Positions 16,761 to 24,911 are shown, numbered from the stretch's first letter. The stretch: DNA of 36,605 nt from Betaproteobacteria bacterium (GCA_900299145.1 OMIN01000080.1:1-36605), one strand, 5' to 3'. Made by a program: numbers and translations. The notes: generated by a model from the letters alone, not told the origin.

Positions 16761-17927
16761 ATGCCCGCCTCGATTGCACTCCTGTTAACCCTTTCCACCG
16801 CACTGTTCGTCGCCTCCAAGGGTAACCGCGTATTGGTCACGCTGACCGCCGTGGATGCCGGCGCAAGCCCGCTGCAACTCGGCATCCTGTTCGCGCTGCA
16901 CGGGCTGTTTCCGTTTCTGCTGGCGATCTACGCGGGCCGCCTGGCCGACCGCATCGACAACCAGCGGCTGATCTACAGCGGCATTGCCGTATATGCCTTC
17001 AGTCTCGCAATGCCTTATGTGTGGCCCGGTTTGAGCACCTTGTATGTCTCGGCAGCCGTGGGCGGCCTGGGCAACATGCTGTTCGTACTGGCGTTGCAGA
17101 ACCTCATCGGCGTGTTGTCCACCAACGCTACCCGGCGGCGCAATTACAGCTGGTATGCGCTGGGCGAATCCGCCGGGCACGGGCTGGGGCCGATCGCCAT
17201 GGGCCTGTGCATCGATCACTTCAACACCACGACAGCGTTTCTGATCGCGGCCCTCTTCAGCGCGATATGGCTGCCGGTGGCATTGGGCTTCCGGCGGCAT
17301 TTTCCTGCAACCCAACCCGCGGATCACAAGCCCGCCAACGCCGCGCACGGCAGCCGCGACTTGCTGAAGCTGCCCGCAATGCGGCTGGCCCTCATCACCA
17401 ACGGCGTGTTCATGATCGGCTTTGATTTGTTCAATTTGTATATCCCGGTATATGGGCGCGGACTGGGCCTCACCGCCACCGCCATCGGGCTGGTCGTTGG
17501 CGCATACGCTCTCGCGGCTGTGATCACGCGCGGGTTGCTGCCACTTGCCAGTGCACGCTGGGGCGTGCGGCGCATCCTCACGCTGGCCCTCGCCGGGCCT
17601 GCCTGCGCGTTTGCCTTGATTCCGTTTACCGGCAGCGTGTGGCTGCTGGCGCCGCTGGCGTTCGTCATCGGTCTGGGCGTCGGTTGCGGCATGCCACTGT
17701 CGATGGAACTTGCGTTCAACGCGGCGCCGCAAGGCCGCACCGCGGAAGGCGTCGCCATGCGGCTCACCGTCAGCTTCGGTGCGCATGTGTTCATCCCGCC
17801 ACTATTCGGCGCATTGGGCGCCGTGATGGGATTAGCGCCGGTGTTCTGGGTGTGTGCGTTGGCGTTGAGCGGTGGCGCGGCGATGCATGCGCGGCATCAA
17901 GCGGCCCACGCCACTGATAAAACGTAA
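16761..17927 (+). CDS. MFS transporter
   Basis: The 388-residue integral membrane protein has about 12 hydrophobic segments. The loop AGRLADRIDNQRL (about residues 66-78) is the major facilitator motif A between TM2 and TM3. The C-terminal half repeats the six-helix layout. The ligand is unknown; the compact size fits the drug/sugar-type exporters of MFS_1 (PF07690). The start at 16761 begins the first hydrophobic helix, and no ribosome site is seen. The stop codon TAA (17925-17927) lies at the left edge of AT-rich repeat copy A. It is a single gene divergent from the Bug operon and convergent with 17949-18881. Confidence 0.9.
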   Translation: MPASIALLLTLSTALFVASKGNRVLVTLTAVDAGASPLQLGILFALHGLFPFLLAIYAGRLADRIDNQRLIYSGIAVYAFSLAMPYVWPGLSTLYVSAAVGGLGNMLFVLALQNLIGVLSTNATRRRNYSWYALGESAGHGLGPIAMGLCIDHFNTTTAFLIAALFSAIWLPVALGFRRHFPATQPADHKPANAAHGSRDLLKLPAMRLALITNGVFMIGFDLFNLYIPVYGRGLGLTATAIGLVVGAYALAAVITRGLLPLASARWGVRRILTLALAGPACAFALIPFTGSVWLLAPLAFVIGLGVGCGMPLSMELAFNAAPQGRTAEGVAMRLTVSFGAHVFIPPLFGALGAVMGLAPVFWVCALALSGGAAMHARHQAAHATDKT

Positions 17928-17952
17928 GTATTTGTTTTTATTGAATTTTTAA
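17926..17952 (+). repeat. AT-rich dispersed repeat, copy A (reference copy)
   Basis: A full copy with core TATTTGTTTTTATTGA followed by ATTTTTAAG. It occupies the whole gap between two convergent genes. The MFS stop TAA (17925-17927) overlaps its left end and the minus-strand stop of the next gene (17949-17951) lies within its right end. Confidence 0.8.
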
Positions 17953-18881
17953 GAAACCAACTCCAGCGCGCGCAGCATCTTGGCGCTGAATGCGCGCTCG
18001 CGGTCGAGGAAGTCTTTTAACGCATCGCCAGTAATGAACTCCGGCGACCAGCAATTTGCCGCAAGTTCTTCCTGCCATTCCGGGTGTTGTAGCGCCTCAC
18101 CCAACACGCCAATCCAGTACGCCACGTGTTCAACACCGATGTCCGGCGCCCCCACCAGACCACGCCACTGACCGAGCACGCACGGCACATTCAGCTCGCG
18201 CCACGTAGGTGCACCGGCAAACACACCGCCAAGCCGCTCCATGGACGACACCGCGAGCACGCGCACCGTGCCAGCTTCGAGCGCCTTGCGCGCACTGACG
18301 GACGAAATCACCCCCAGCTGCGCGTTACCCGCCACCACGTCATCCACCGCATAAAGCGCGGAATCAAACACCCGTAGATCGAGCTTGCGCGGATCAGCCC
18401 CGCCATGCATCAACAACTGCCCGAGCGCCACGTGATTAGTTGTGCCGATGGCCGTGGCAATCGCCACTTTCATCCCGGCCGGATTAGTGGCCAGCGTAGC
18501 CAGCATCGACTTCGCATCACGCAAAGGCGAAGCCGCCGGCACAATAAACGCCAGATATTCCGTGTAAAGATTCGCCACGGGCGTCAGCGCCTCGTGATCG
18601 TAGTCACTCACGCCCTGAATGCGGTTACTCAGAAGCGGCATCGCACTGATCGACAACACATGCGGATCGCCCGCCCGCACCCGCAACGCATCCCAAGCCT
18701 TGCCGCCGCCCTTGCCTGTGATGTTGGTGATTTTCATCGGCGCGTCCACAAGGCTCGCGCTTTGCATGATGCGCATCAGCGTCCGGGCCGGGCGGTCCTG
18801 GCCGCCGCCGGGTGGGGTGCCTACGATGAATTCAACTTCTCGCGAAGGAAGCCATACGCCCGCGGAGTGTGTACCAGCCAT
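17949..18881 (-). CDS. TctC-like Bug protein without a signal peptide
   Basis: The 310-residue product is homologous to Bug solute-binding proteins: EVEFIVGTPPGGGQDRPAR near the N-terminus, then a QWRGLVGAPD segment and the ITGDALKDFLDRE C-terminal region. These last two resemble the TctC-like protein at 27653-28624 (NWRGVIGA, MTGPKLREFLDAE). It starts MAGTHSAGVWLPSREVEF with no hydrophobic leader. Extending the frame to 18935 adds MGWFGAEGFRRQW and still no signal. It is therefore predicted cytoplasmic, which is odd for this family. GAGGAAA supports the ATG at 18881. The PanE-like gene ends 11 nt upstream, so the two are probably co-translated from one mRNA. The stop codon lies in AT-rich repeat copy A. 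Confidence 0.85.
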   Translation of the reverse strand: MAGTHSAGVWLPSREVEFIVGTPPGGGQDRPARTLMRIMQSASLVDAPMKITNITGKGGGKAWDALRVRAGDPHVLSISAMPLLSNRIQGVSDYDHEALTPVANLYTEYLAFIVPAASPLRDAKSMLATLATNPAGMKVAIATAIGTTNHVALGQLLMHGGADPRKLDLRVFDSALYAVDDVVAGNAQLGVISSVSARKALEAGTVRVLAVSSMERLGGVFAGAPTWRELNVPCVLGQWRGLVGAPDIGVEHVAYWIGVLGEALQHPEWQEELAANCWSPEFITGDALKDFLDRERAFSAKMLRALELVS

Positions 18882-18892
18882 GATTTCCTCAG

Positions 18893-19828
18893 TTATCCAT
18901 TGCCGCCTGAAGCCCTCAGCGCCAAACCATCCCAAACCGCCCGATTACAAGGCGTAGCCACTCCCACTTTCTGCCCCAGCCGCACCACACCGCCAGCGAG
19001 CCATTCGACTTCCAGGCGGTTGCCATTCTTCAAGTCGTGGTGCAGCGACGAATCCATGGTCGCCGGCACACCATCGGCGAATTTCAGTCGATCATCGGCG
19101 TAGTCTTCCGGCAGCGCCACGCCCAACGCACGGCCCACGGCCACGGCCTCTTTCATCAGATCATGCAGGAAGGCGCGGGTTTGGGGGTTTTCGCGGATGG
19201 GACCTATGGGGGAGCGCATGTTGGCGGTTGCGCCGGAGAGGCCGACGAGGAAGGTGTATTTCTCCCACAGCGTGCGGCGGATGTCGTCGGAGAGTTCGGC
19301 TTGTATTCCGGCTTTTAGCAATGCGGCGAGGAGTTTTTCTGACCGTTCGGATTTTTTGCCGCCCGCGTAACCATATTCGCCAAATACCAGCCGCTGTAAC
19401 GTGCCGACCTGATTGATCACGCCGGGCCGGGATATATGTGTGCCCACGTATGCCACGCCGCCCATCAGCGCTTGTTGGCCGAAGATGCCGCCGAGGATGT
19501 CATCTTTTACCACGCCGTTTTGCAGTGATAGCACCGCCGTGTGCGGCCCCGCGATGGGCATTAACTGTTTCGCCACGGCTTCGGTATCCCACAGCTTTAC
19601 AGCGAACAGAATGAGATCAGGCGTGCCGGTTGATGCCGGGTCGTCAGTAACTTTGACAGGTTTCACCAGCGTATTGCCGAGCGTGGCGTTTTCGATCAGC
19701 AGGCCCTGTTCGCGCATGGCTGCCAGATGCGCACCACGTGCAACGAAGGTGACGTCGCAACCGGCACTTGCCAGGCGCCCGCCGTAGAGGCCGCCGACGC
19801 CGCCGGAGCCCATGACGAGTATTTTCAT
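18893..19828 (-). CDS. Ketopantoate reductase family protein (PanE-like)
   Basis: The 311-residue product has the N-terminal Rossmann motif GSGGVGGLYGGRLA (residues 7-20) for NADPH. Other family segments are LFAVKLWDTE, SLQNGV and the WEKYTFLVGLSGATA region carrying the catalytic Lys of ApbA/PanE enzymes, followed by the helical C-terminal domain. The reaction of the founder is NADPH-dependent reduction of 2-dehydropantoate to pantoate. In a catabolic setting like this, a paralogue acting on another 2-oxo acid is equally likely. AT-rich repeat copy I lies immediately upstream and the leader offers only TGGAAAA as a ribosome site. Confidence 0.9.
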   Translation of the reverse strand: MKILVMGSGGVGGLYGGRLASAGCDVTFVARGAHLAAMREQGLLIENATLGNTLVKPVKVTDDPASTGTPDLILFAVKLWDTEAVAKQLMPIAGPHTAVLSLQNGVVKDDILGGIFGQQALMGGVAYVGTHISRPGVINQVGTLQRLVFGEYGYAGGKKSERSEKLLAALLKAGIQAELSDDIRRTLWEKYTFLVGLSGATANMRSPIGPIRENPQTRAFLHDLMKEAVAVGRALGVALPEDYADDRLKFADGVPATMDSSLHHDLKNGNRLEVEWLAGGVVRLGQKVGVATPCNRAVWDGLALRASGGNG

Positions 19829-19833
19829 TTTTC

Positions 19834-19853
19834 CATTTAAAACAGATAGTTAC
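19834..19853 (-). repeat. AT-rich dispersed repeat, copy I (degenerate)
   Basis: On the minus strand AACTATCTGTTTTAAATGG lies just before the PanE-like start codon. The left half matches the family; the right half has diverged or been lost. Confidence 0.5.
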
Positions 19854-19870
19854 AGTTTTTCGGCGCGATT

Positions 19871-20464
19871 TTACTTCGCCGCAAGTTGCTGATGATTTCG
19901 CTGCAGCTCGGCCAGCATGTTGCAAAACAGCGCGCCCTGCTCAAGGGCGTCTTCCACTGCAACGTGTGTGTGCGGCAGCGGGTCGTACCAGCGCCGCGGC
20001 ATAAACTCCTTGGTGGTGCGCTGCCAGTTGCTGTTGGTGAGTGACATCGCCAGCGTGCGCAAATCAATGCCCGAATGCCGGAACGGGCTCGCACCGGTGA
20101 ACTTGAAAAGATACCACTGCACAAACATGAAATCGAAGGTCACCGGGAAGCCGACAAATACCGGCAGGCCTGGCAGCCCTTTTAACCACTTCAGCAGCGC
20201 GTGCATCGCCTGCTCGGGCGGCTGCGTGTCCTTGCGGTGCGCGGCCCATGCGGGCTTTTGCGTCTCCCACCACGCCATGGTGACGGGATGCCCCGTGGCG
20301 CCGGGCAGCGTTTCAAGATTGACGGAAAACGTGCCGATCAAGGTTTTGTTGGCAAGGTACGCCGCGCAGCCCACGCTCAACATCGAATGTGGCCCCGGTA
20401 TCGGGCCGTCGGTTTCGACGTCCGTACTGACGTAGATTTCAGGCAGATCGGGCGTGTTAGCCAT
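19871..20464 (-). CDS. DEDDh-type 3'-5' exonuclease domain protein
   Basis: The 197-residue product starts with the ExoI motif STDVETDG (Asp15, Glu17 as metal ligands). A central [14 protein letters not shown] carries the ExoII Asp. The end [11 protein letters not shown] gives the ExoIII His and Asp separated by four residues, which is the DEDDh (DnaQ-like) pattern. No polymerase or RNase T-specific extensions are visible, so the nucleic-acid substrate is unclear. It lies 26 nt after the Ldh-family gene and 42 nt before the PanE-like gene on the same strand. This is a housekeeping-type enzyme embedded in a catabolic run. Confidence 0.88.
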   Translation of the reverse strand: MANTPDLPEIYVSTDVETDGPIPGPHSMLSVGCAAYLANKTLIGTFSVNLETLPGATGHPVTMAWWETQKPAWAAHRKDTQPPEQAMHALLKWLKGLPGLPVFVGFPVTFDFMFVQWYLFKFTGASPFRHSGIDLRTLAMSLTNSNWQRTTKEFMPRRWYDPLPHTHVAVEDALEQGALFCNMLAELQRNHQQLAAK

Positions 20465-20490
20465 GACAAGCCGCTTGTGTGCCAGGCACC

Positions 20491-21534
20491 TTACAGCGCT
20501 TTCAGGGAATCAATCACCTTGCGCTCGATCACGATGCCTTCAACACGCCGCCGCTCGCGCTCACGATTCGCACGTTCGGAGGGAATGCGAATTTCCGACA
20601 CGCCCGCGCGCTTAGGCAGCGCTTTCATCTCGCGCACGTATTCCGACATGCGCTGTTTGAAGTCGTCGCCCGGCAGCATGATTTCCGGGTTCACCGCCCA
20701 GAACAAAAATCCATAGTCGCGCACCATGCCCTTCGACAAAAACGATCCCGCCAGCAAACCCAGCGCCTGTATCGCGAAACTCAAACCGTAGCCCTTGTAG
20801 ACATGCTCCTTGCCGCCGAAGGGTGTAACGCCGCCTTTCAGGACAGCGGAGGCATCGCGCGTGGGATTGCCATTTTCATCGACACCTACGCCTTCAGGCA
20901 ACGGCTCGCCCAGATGTGCATGCAGCATGATGTCGCCCCACATCAGCGATGCGGTGCCGATGTCAAACGTAATCGGCCCTTCTTCCGATGGGAAACCGAA
21001 GCAGATCGGGTTCGTGCCCAGCGCAGGTTTGGTTGCACCCGGCGGCACCACGTGCGGTTGCGCGCTCGCCGTGTGCATCGCCACGTAGCCTTCCTTCACG
21101 ATCTGCTCGACAAAATACGCATTGCGCCCGCTGTAGTAGCTGTTGTAAATGCCGACACAGGCGATGCCATGCGTTTTGGCTTTTCCCACTGCCTTCTGTG
21201 CGGCGTGATAACACGCGACATAGCCGATATTGTTGCCGGCATCCATCAACGCCGATACCGGCGTTTCCTTGATCACGGTGATCGGTTTGCGGCCGAGCTT
21301 GAGTTTCTTGTCAGTTGCCATTGCCAGTATGCGCGGCAGCCCCGCAAACTTGTAGCCGCACAACATGTTGTCGATCAACTGATCAACCACGATGCGCGCG
21401 TCGTCGGCGCTGTAGCCGATGCGCTTTACTGCGGTCTCGCCGATGTCACGCGCTTCGGCAACAGTTAGACGCACGGTGCCGGATTCATCGCTATCGAGCA
21501 AGCCTGATGTTTTTTGATTTGCAGTTGCACTCAT
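20491..21534 (-). CDS. Ldh-family (malate/L-lactate dehydrogenase type 2) oxidoreductase, non-canonical catalytic residues
   Basis: The 347-residue product matches the LDH2/MDHG family (PF02615), NAD(P)H-dependent 2-oxo/2-hydroxy (or imino) acid oxidoreductases. It has [22 protein letters not shown] (split; residues about 175-196), DENGNPTRD and a YKGYGLS loop. The usual SHGxxR segment reads [10 protein letters not shown] (residues 59-68): Arg68 is kept, but the catalytic His position is Ala64. The second His expected after NS is replaced in NSYYSGRN (131-138). No signal peptide is seen. The gene follows the LutA-like gene by 42 nt. The leader contains ATCAATTTTCTGGAA, resembling the right end of the AT-rich repeat. 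Confidence 0.9.
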   Translation of the reverse strand: MSATANQKTSGLLDSDESGTVRLTVAEARDIGETAVKRIGYSADDARIVVDQLIDNMLCGYKFAGLPRILAMATDKKLKLGRKPITVIKETPVSALMDAGNNIGYVACYHAAQKAVGKAKTHGIACVGIYNSYYSGRNAYFVEQIVKEGYVAMHTASAQPHVVPPGATKPALGTNPICFGFPSEEGPITFDIGTASLMWGDIMLHAHLGEPLPEGVGVDENGNPTRDASAVLKGGVTPFGGKEHVYKGYGLSFAIQALGLLAGSFLSKGMVRDYGFLFWAVNPEIMLPGDDFKQRMSEYVREMKALPKRAGVSEIRIPSERANRERERRRVEGIVIERKVIDSLKAL

Positions 21535-21576
21535 ATTTTGTTCCAGAAAATTGATTAAATACTTGTAACCAAGCGG

Positions 21577-22335
21577 TCAACCGCTCGAATTGTCCACTGG
21601 CTGGCCGGCAGCTCCCGCCAGCACTTCTGCCACATGCAACACAGCGGTTTTCATGTCACCGCGGCGCCGCAAGCGGCCTTCGATATTGAGCATGCAGCCC
21701 AAATCGCCCAGCACCACCGCATCTGCGCCACTGTCCTTGATGTTCTCGCATTTGCGATCAGCGATGTGGGTGGAAATCTCGCCATACTTCACCGCGAAAG
21801 TGCCGCCAAAGCCGCAGCAGGCTTCGCATTCGTTCATTTCAGTGAGCGTAATACCTTCCGCTTTTGCCAGCAGCGCACGCGGCTGCGCCTTCACGCCCAG
21901 CTCGCGCATCCCTGAGCAGGAATCATGATAAGTTATTGTTTTTATTGAATTATTTTTAGGGCACACCACACCCTCGAACTTCACCACATTCACCAGAAAA
22001 TCCGTCAGCTCATACGTGCGCGCGCACAGTGCCGCCGCGCGTGTTTCTTCCGGCTGGCCCTTGAACAGATCACGATAGTGCGTGCGGATCATGCCCGCGC
22101 AAGACCCTGACGGCGCCACCACGTAATCCACGCCGTCGAATTCTTGCAACACCTTGCGCGCCAACGCCAGCGCTGATGCGCGGTCGCCGCTGTTATAGCC
22201 GGGCTGGCCACAGCAGGTTTGCGTGGCGGGTACCACAACCTCGCATCCCGCCTGCTCGAGTAACTTCAATGCTGCAAAACCGATGCTCGGGCGCATCAGA
22301 TCGACGAGGCAGGTGACGAAGAGGCCGACTCTCAT
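21577..22335 (-). CDS. LutA/YkgE-like (Fe-S)-binding protein with CCG domains
   Basis: The 252-residue product has two cysteine-rich CCG modules: TCCGQPGYNSG (Cys41-Cys42) and CEACCGFGG (Cys170, Cys173-174), with HDSCSG between them. This matches LutA/YkgE/GlcF-type subunits that bind an iron-sulfur cluster in L-lactate or glycolate oxidation complexes. LutB and LutC partners are not adjacent. Residues about 126-135 (PKNNSIKTIT) are encoded by AT-rich repeat copy D, in frame. The product is about a dozen residues longer than I recall for YkgE/LutA. The ATG at 22335 is preferred to GTG 22359 because it begins the conserved MRVGLFVTC; no ribosome site is clear for either. Confidence 0.92.
   Translation of the reverse strand: MRVGLFVTCLVDLMRPSIGFAALKLLEQAGCEVVVPATQTCCGQPGYNSGDRASALALARKVLQEFDGVDYVVAPSGSCAGMIRTHYRDLFKGQPEETRAAALCARTYELTDFLVNVVKFEGVVCPKNNSIKTITYHDSCSGMRELGVKAQPRALLAKAEGITLTEMNECEACCGFGGTFAVKYGEISTHIADRKCENIKDSGADAVVLGDLGCMLNIEGRLRRRGDMKTAVLHVAEVLAGAAGQPVDNSSG
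21930..21960 (+). repeat. AT-rich dispersed repeat, copy D (inside a coding sequence)
   Basis: Contains TTATTGTTTTTATTGAATTA followed by TTTTTAGG, nearly identical to copies A and C. It lies antisense inside the LutA-like gene and preserves the reading frame. Confidence 0.8.
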
Positions 22336-22428
22336 GACATGCGTGAGGCGTAAGCCCACACCTTTGGCAATGCCGCTGTTAGAACTGCAATACGCATTTC
22401 ACGTTCCACGTAAACCACGTCTCACCCC

Positions 22429-23448
22429 TCACCGAAATAGCCCCTGCTTCGCCAGCCATTCCTGTATCAACCCCGCCACCTGATCGCTGTTGCGATCCAT
22501 CATGATCATGTGTGAATTGCCCTTGATGCCGGCCTGCGGCAGGTTGATGACTTCGAACTTGCCGCCCGCGGCCTTCACCTGCTCGCCGAACTTCAGTTGA
22601 TTGGCGCGGATGGTCGGCCAGCGCGGGTCTTCCTCGATGTAATCGCCATATACCGCGAGGATCGGTGTGTTTTTCAAATTAGCTGCGAGCTTGGCATCAC
22701 CCGGCGCCGCCGGCTCCACCAGCACCAGCGCCTTCACCTTGTCGGGCCGAGCCTGCGCCACCTTTTGCCCAAACGGGCCAGACTGCGAGTGCACCAGAAT
22801 CACGCACGGGCACACTTTATCCACCAGTTCGGTGTACGCACGGATGATCGCATCGTCCGTCGTTGTCCAGCGCGGCACACCCTGCTTGGTGAAATTGTTG
22901 TAGCCCTCGGCCGGGAACTGGCTGCCAGGCTTCAATTTCATTTTCGCCGGATCAGTGCTGAACGATCCCGGCCCATCGCCTATGCGAAAGCGGTTGAACG
23001 GATCAGCTTTGGTCAAAAACAGCGGCTCGCCCTTGAACACGTCCGGATACATCGCCCAACCGCTGCGCCCGCGCTCCACGGCATCAGAGTTGTAAACCGC
23101 CCAGCCCTGCTTGATAAAGTAATTCATCCAGCCTTCGCGCCCATCAGGCGTGGTCTCGTAGGTCACGCCAGACAAGCCACCGCCATGCCACATCAGCAGC
23201 GGCAGCGTGCCCCGCTGATTCTGCGGAATAAAATACTGCACATACATCTGCTCAACCTGATAAACACCATTCGGATCGACCTTCGCCGGCACGCCACCCG
23301 GCGTAAACGTGACTTCCTTCACCGGCTTGCCACTGATGGTGACCTCGCGCCCGCCGATGTGGAATGAACCCATCTGCTTTAGCGCGATGGGCGCTTCGGT
23401 GGCACAGCCTGCAAACAAAGCGAACAAGGCAATAACGCAAACCCTCAT
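22429..23448 (-). CDS. Lipoprotein alpha/beta hydrolase
   Basis: The 339-residue product has a short leader with lipobox FAGC (Cys15), so it is probably an outer- or inner-membrane lipoprotein. An alpha/beta hydrolase fold follows. It has LLMWHGGGLSG (oxyanion-hole region, about residues 85-94), and a nucleophile elbow VILVHSQSGPFG where Ser221 follows His220. ILAVYGDYIEEDPRW carries the probable acid, and GNSHMIMMD near the end carries the catalytic His. The substrate is probably an ester, but this cannot be specified. It overlaps the upstream small membrane-protein gene by 4 nt (ATGA). The LutA-like gene follows 93 nt downstream. Confidence 0.88.
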   Translation of the reverse strand: MRVCVIALFALFAGCATEAPIALKQMGSFHIGGREVTISGKPVKEVTFTPGGVPAKVDPNGVYQVEQMYVQYFIPQNQRGTLPLLMWHGGGLSGVTYETTPDGREGWMNYFIKQGWAVYNSDAVERGRSGWAMYPDVFKGEPLFLTKADPFNRFRIGDGPGSFSTDPAKMKLKPGSQFPAEGYNNFTKQGVPRWTTTDDAIIRAYTELVDKVCPCVILVHSQSGPFGQKVAQARPDKVKALVLVEPAAPGDAKLAANLKNTPILAVYGDYIEEDPRWPTIRANQLKFGEQVKAAGGKFEVINLPQAGIKGNSHMIMMDRNSDQVAGLIQEWLAKQGLFR

Positions 23449-23882
23449 GTATTTCTCCCCAATTCATGTTTAGCGATGGGTTGCGTTGCACGGCCGGCGA
23501 GCAGGCGCCGCAAAAACGAGCCGGCCAGAGCGTAAAACATCAACACAAGCGCCGCCACAATCAGCAAATTACTTTTCTCGAAACCCGCCTGATCATATCG
23601 AATCGGCAAATTGATGGCTTCAACAATCACCCCAGCGGCGACCACGGCCACAAACACGCGCACCAACGTGCCCCATAACGGCAAACCCCCATGCCGCACG
23701 CCTTCGCCGCGGCGGAAAAACCGGCGCGCAACCCCCACTGCAAACAAGCCAAAAATCCCTGCTGCCAAAAACTTGCCAAACATCAGCGCAAGGCAACTAC
23801 CCGACACCAAAGCCGCGACTTCCAGCCCGTCAGCAATAACCGACAGCCGCCGCTTCATATTTGCCCGCCAGAGCGCCAACAT
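23445..23882 (-). CDS. Small integral membrane protein, unknown family
   Basis: The 145-residue product has about four hydrophobic segments: two around residues 22-51, one around VRVFVAVVAAGVIVEA and one around NLLIVAALVLMFYALAGSFL. Short basic loops (RRFFRRGEG) lie between. I do not recognise it. Alternative starts are TTG 23888 and ATG 23858; ATG 23882 keeps a normal 9-nt gap from the preceding Bug gene. The end overlaps the lipoprotein hydrolase start by 4 nt, so the two are coupled. Placement directly after a Bug gene invites comparison with TctB (four-TM small subunit of TTT transporters), but there is no visible similarity strong enough to call it. Confidence 0.72.
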   Translation of the reverse strand: MLALWRANMKRRLSVIADGLEVAALVSGSCLALMFGKFLAAGIFGLFAVGVARRFFRRGEGVRHGGLPLWGTLVRVFVAVVAAGVIVEAINLPIRYDQAGFEKSNLLIVAALVLMFYALAGSFLRRLLAGRATQPIAKHELGRNT

Positions 23883-23891
23883 CGACAACGC

Positions 23892-24863
23892 CTACTCCAC
23901 CTTCGCGCCCGAATCCTTAACCACCTTGCCCCACTTTACCATTTCGCGCTTGATGTGTTCGGCGTATTGTTCCGGCGTGCTACCCACCGGTTCGATGCCA
24001 TCGCGCAGCAGACGATCACGGATGTCCGGCACTTTCAGCACGCGGGCAACTTCGTTGTAGACGCGGTCGATAATGGGTTTAGGGGTGCCGCCGGGCGCGC
24101 AAATGCCGGCCCATGATATCGCTTCAAAGCCGGGCAAGCCCTGCTCGGCAATGGTGGGAATGTCCTTCATGGTGGAAAACCGCTGGCCACTGCTGATGCC
24201 AAGCACCCGCAGCTTGCCCGCCTGCACGTGCGGCATTGAAGACACCGGCTGATCGAAAATCATCACCACCTGGCCGGCGAGCAGGTCACTCATGGCGTTG
24301 CCCGTGCCCTTGTACGGCACATGCACCATGTTCAGCCCCGCCGCCGATGCGAACAGCGCCGCCGAAAGATGCGAAGCCGTGCCCACGCCCGACGAGGCAT
24401 AGTTGATCTGGTTGGGCCGCGCCTTGACGAAATTAATGAAATCGCGCGTGCCCTTCACCGGCAACGACGGATGCACCACGATGATGTAGGGCAGTGTGCC
24501 GGTTTGTGTCACCGGTGCAATGCCTTTCTCCGGATCGTACGGCAGCTTGCTGTAAAGAAACGGCTGTATCGCAAACACGCCGGTGGTGCAGGCGTGCAGG
24601 GTATAGCCGTCGGGCGGCGCTTTCGACACCAGCTCCGCCGCAATATTGCCACCCGCGCCGGGACGATTGTCGACCACAACCTGCTGACCGACGTTTTTCG
24701 TCATCTCCTGCGCGATCAGGCGCGCAACAATATCGGTGGAGCCGCCGGGCGCGAAACCGACAAGGATGCGAACCGTTTTGTTCGGATAGTTCTGCGCAAC
24801 CGCCGGAACCACTCCGCCCAATCCAAATAAAAAACTCAATAAAAACAAATACTTAATATTCAT
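23892..24863 (-). CDS. Bug-family solute-binding protein with repeat-encoded signal peptide
   Basis: The 323-residue product shows YPNKTVRILVGFAPGGSTDI, VVDNRPGAGGNIA, DGYTLHACTTG, LPYDPEKGIAPV, YASSGVGTASHL, VHVPYKGTGNAM, LRVLGISSGQR and IPTIAEQGLPGFE. It ends with DSGAKVE. The leader MNIKYLFLLSFLF is unusual: codons 4-13 are AT-rich repeat copy B read in sense. Cleavage is probably after PAVA. The gene is second in a tandem Bug pair (the preceding one ends 48 nt upstream) and is followed 9 nt later by the small membrane-protein gene. Confidence 0.94.
   Translation of the reverse strand: MNIKYLFLLSFLFGLGGVVPAVAQNYPNKTVRILVGFAPGGSTDIVARLIAQEMTKNVGQQVVVDNRPGAGGNIAAELVSKAPPDGYTLHACTTGVFAIQPFLYSKLPYDPEKGIAPVTQTGTLPYIIVVHPSLPVKGTRDFINFVKARPNQINYASSGVGTASHLSAALFASAAGLNMVHVPYKGTGNAMSDLLAGQVVMIFDQPVSSMPHVQAGKLRVLGISSGQRFSTMKDIPTIAEQGLPGFEAISWAGICAPGGTPKPIIDRVYNEVARVLKVPDIRDRLLRDGIEPVGSTPEQYAEHIKREMVKWGKVVKDSGAKVE
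24826..24854 (-). repeat. AT-rich dispersed repeat, copy B (encodes signal peptide)
   Basis: On the minus strand it reads AAGTATTTGTTTTTATTGAG then TTTTTTA, a full family copy. It spans codons 4 to about 13 of the Bug gene at 23892-24863. Confidence 0.8.
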
Positions 24864-24911
24864 GACTACTCCAGAGAAATAACGACGACCCGCGCAAAAA
24901 AAGGTGCGTGC

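Noticed and set aside
17926-17952. AT-rich repeat as an intrinsic terminator
   Set aside because: It has T-runs but no GC-rich hairpin before them, and other copies lie inside coding sequence or in leaders.
20479-21468. Plus-strand frame (329 codons) opposite the Ldh-family gene
   Set aside because: Composition of an antisense shadow; the minus-strand gene has conserved cofactor segments.
23445-23882. TctB call for the small membrane protein
   Set aside because: Size and context fit but no TctB sequence signature could be seen.
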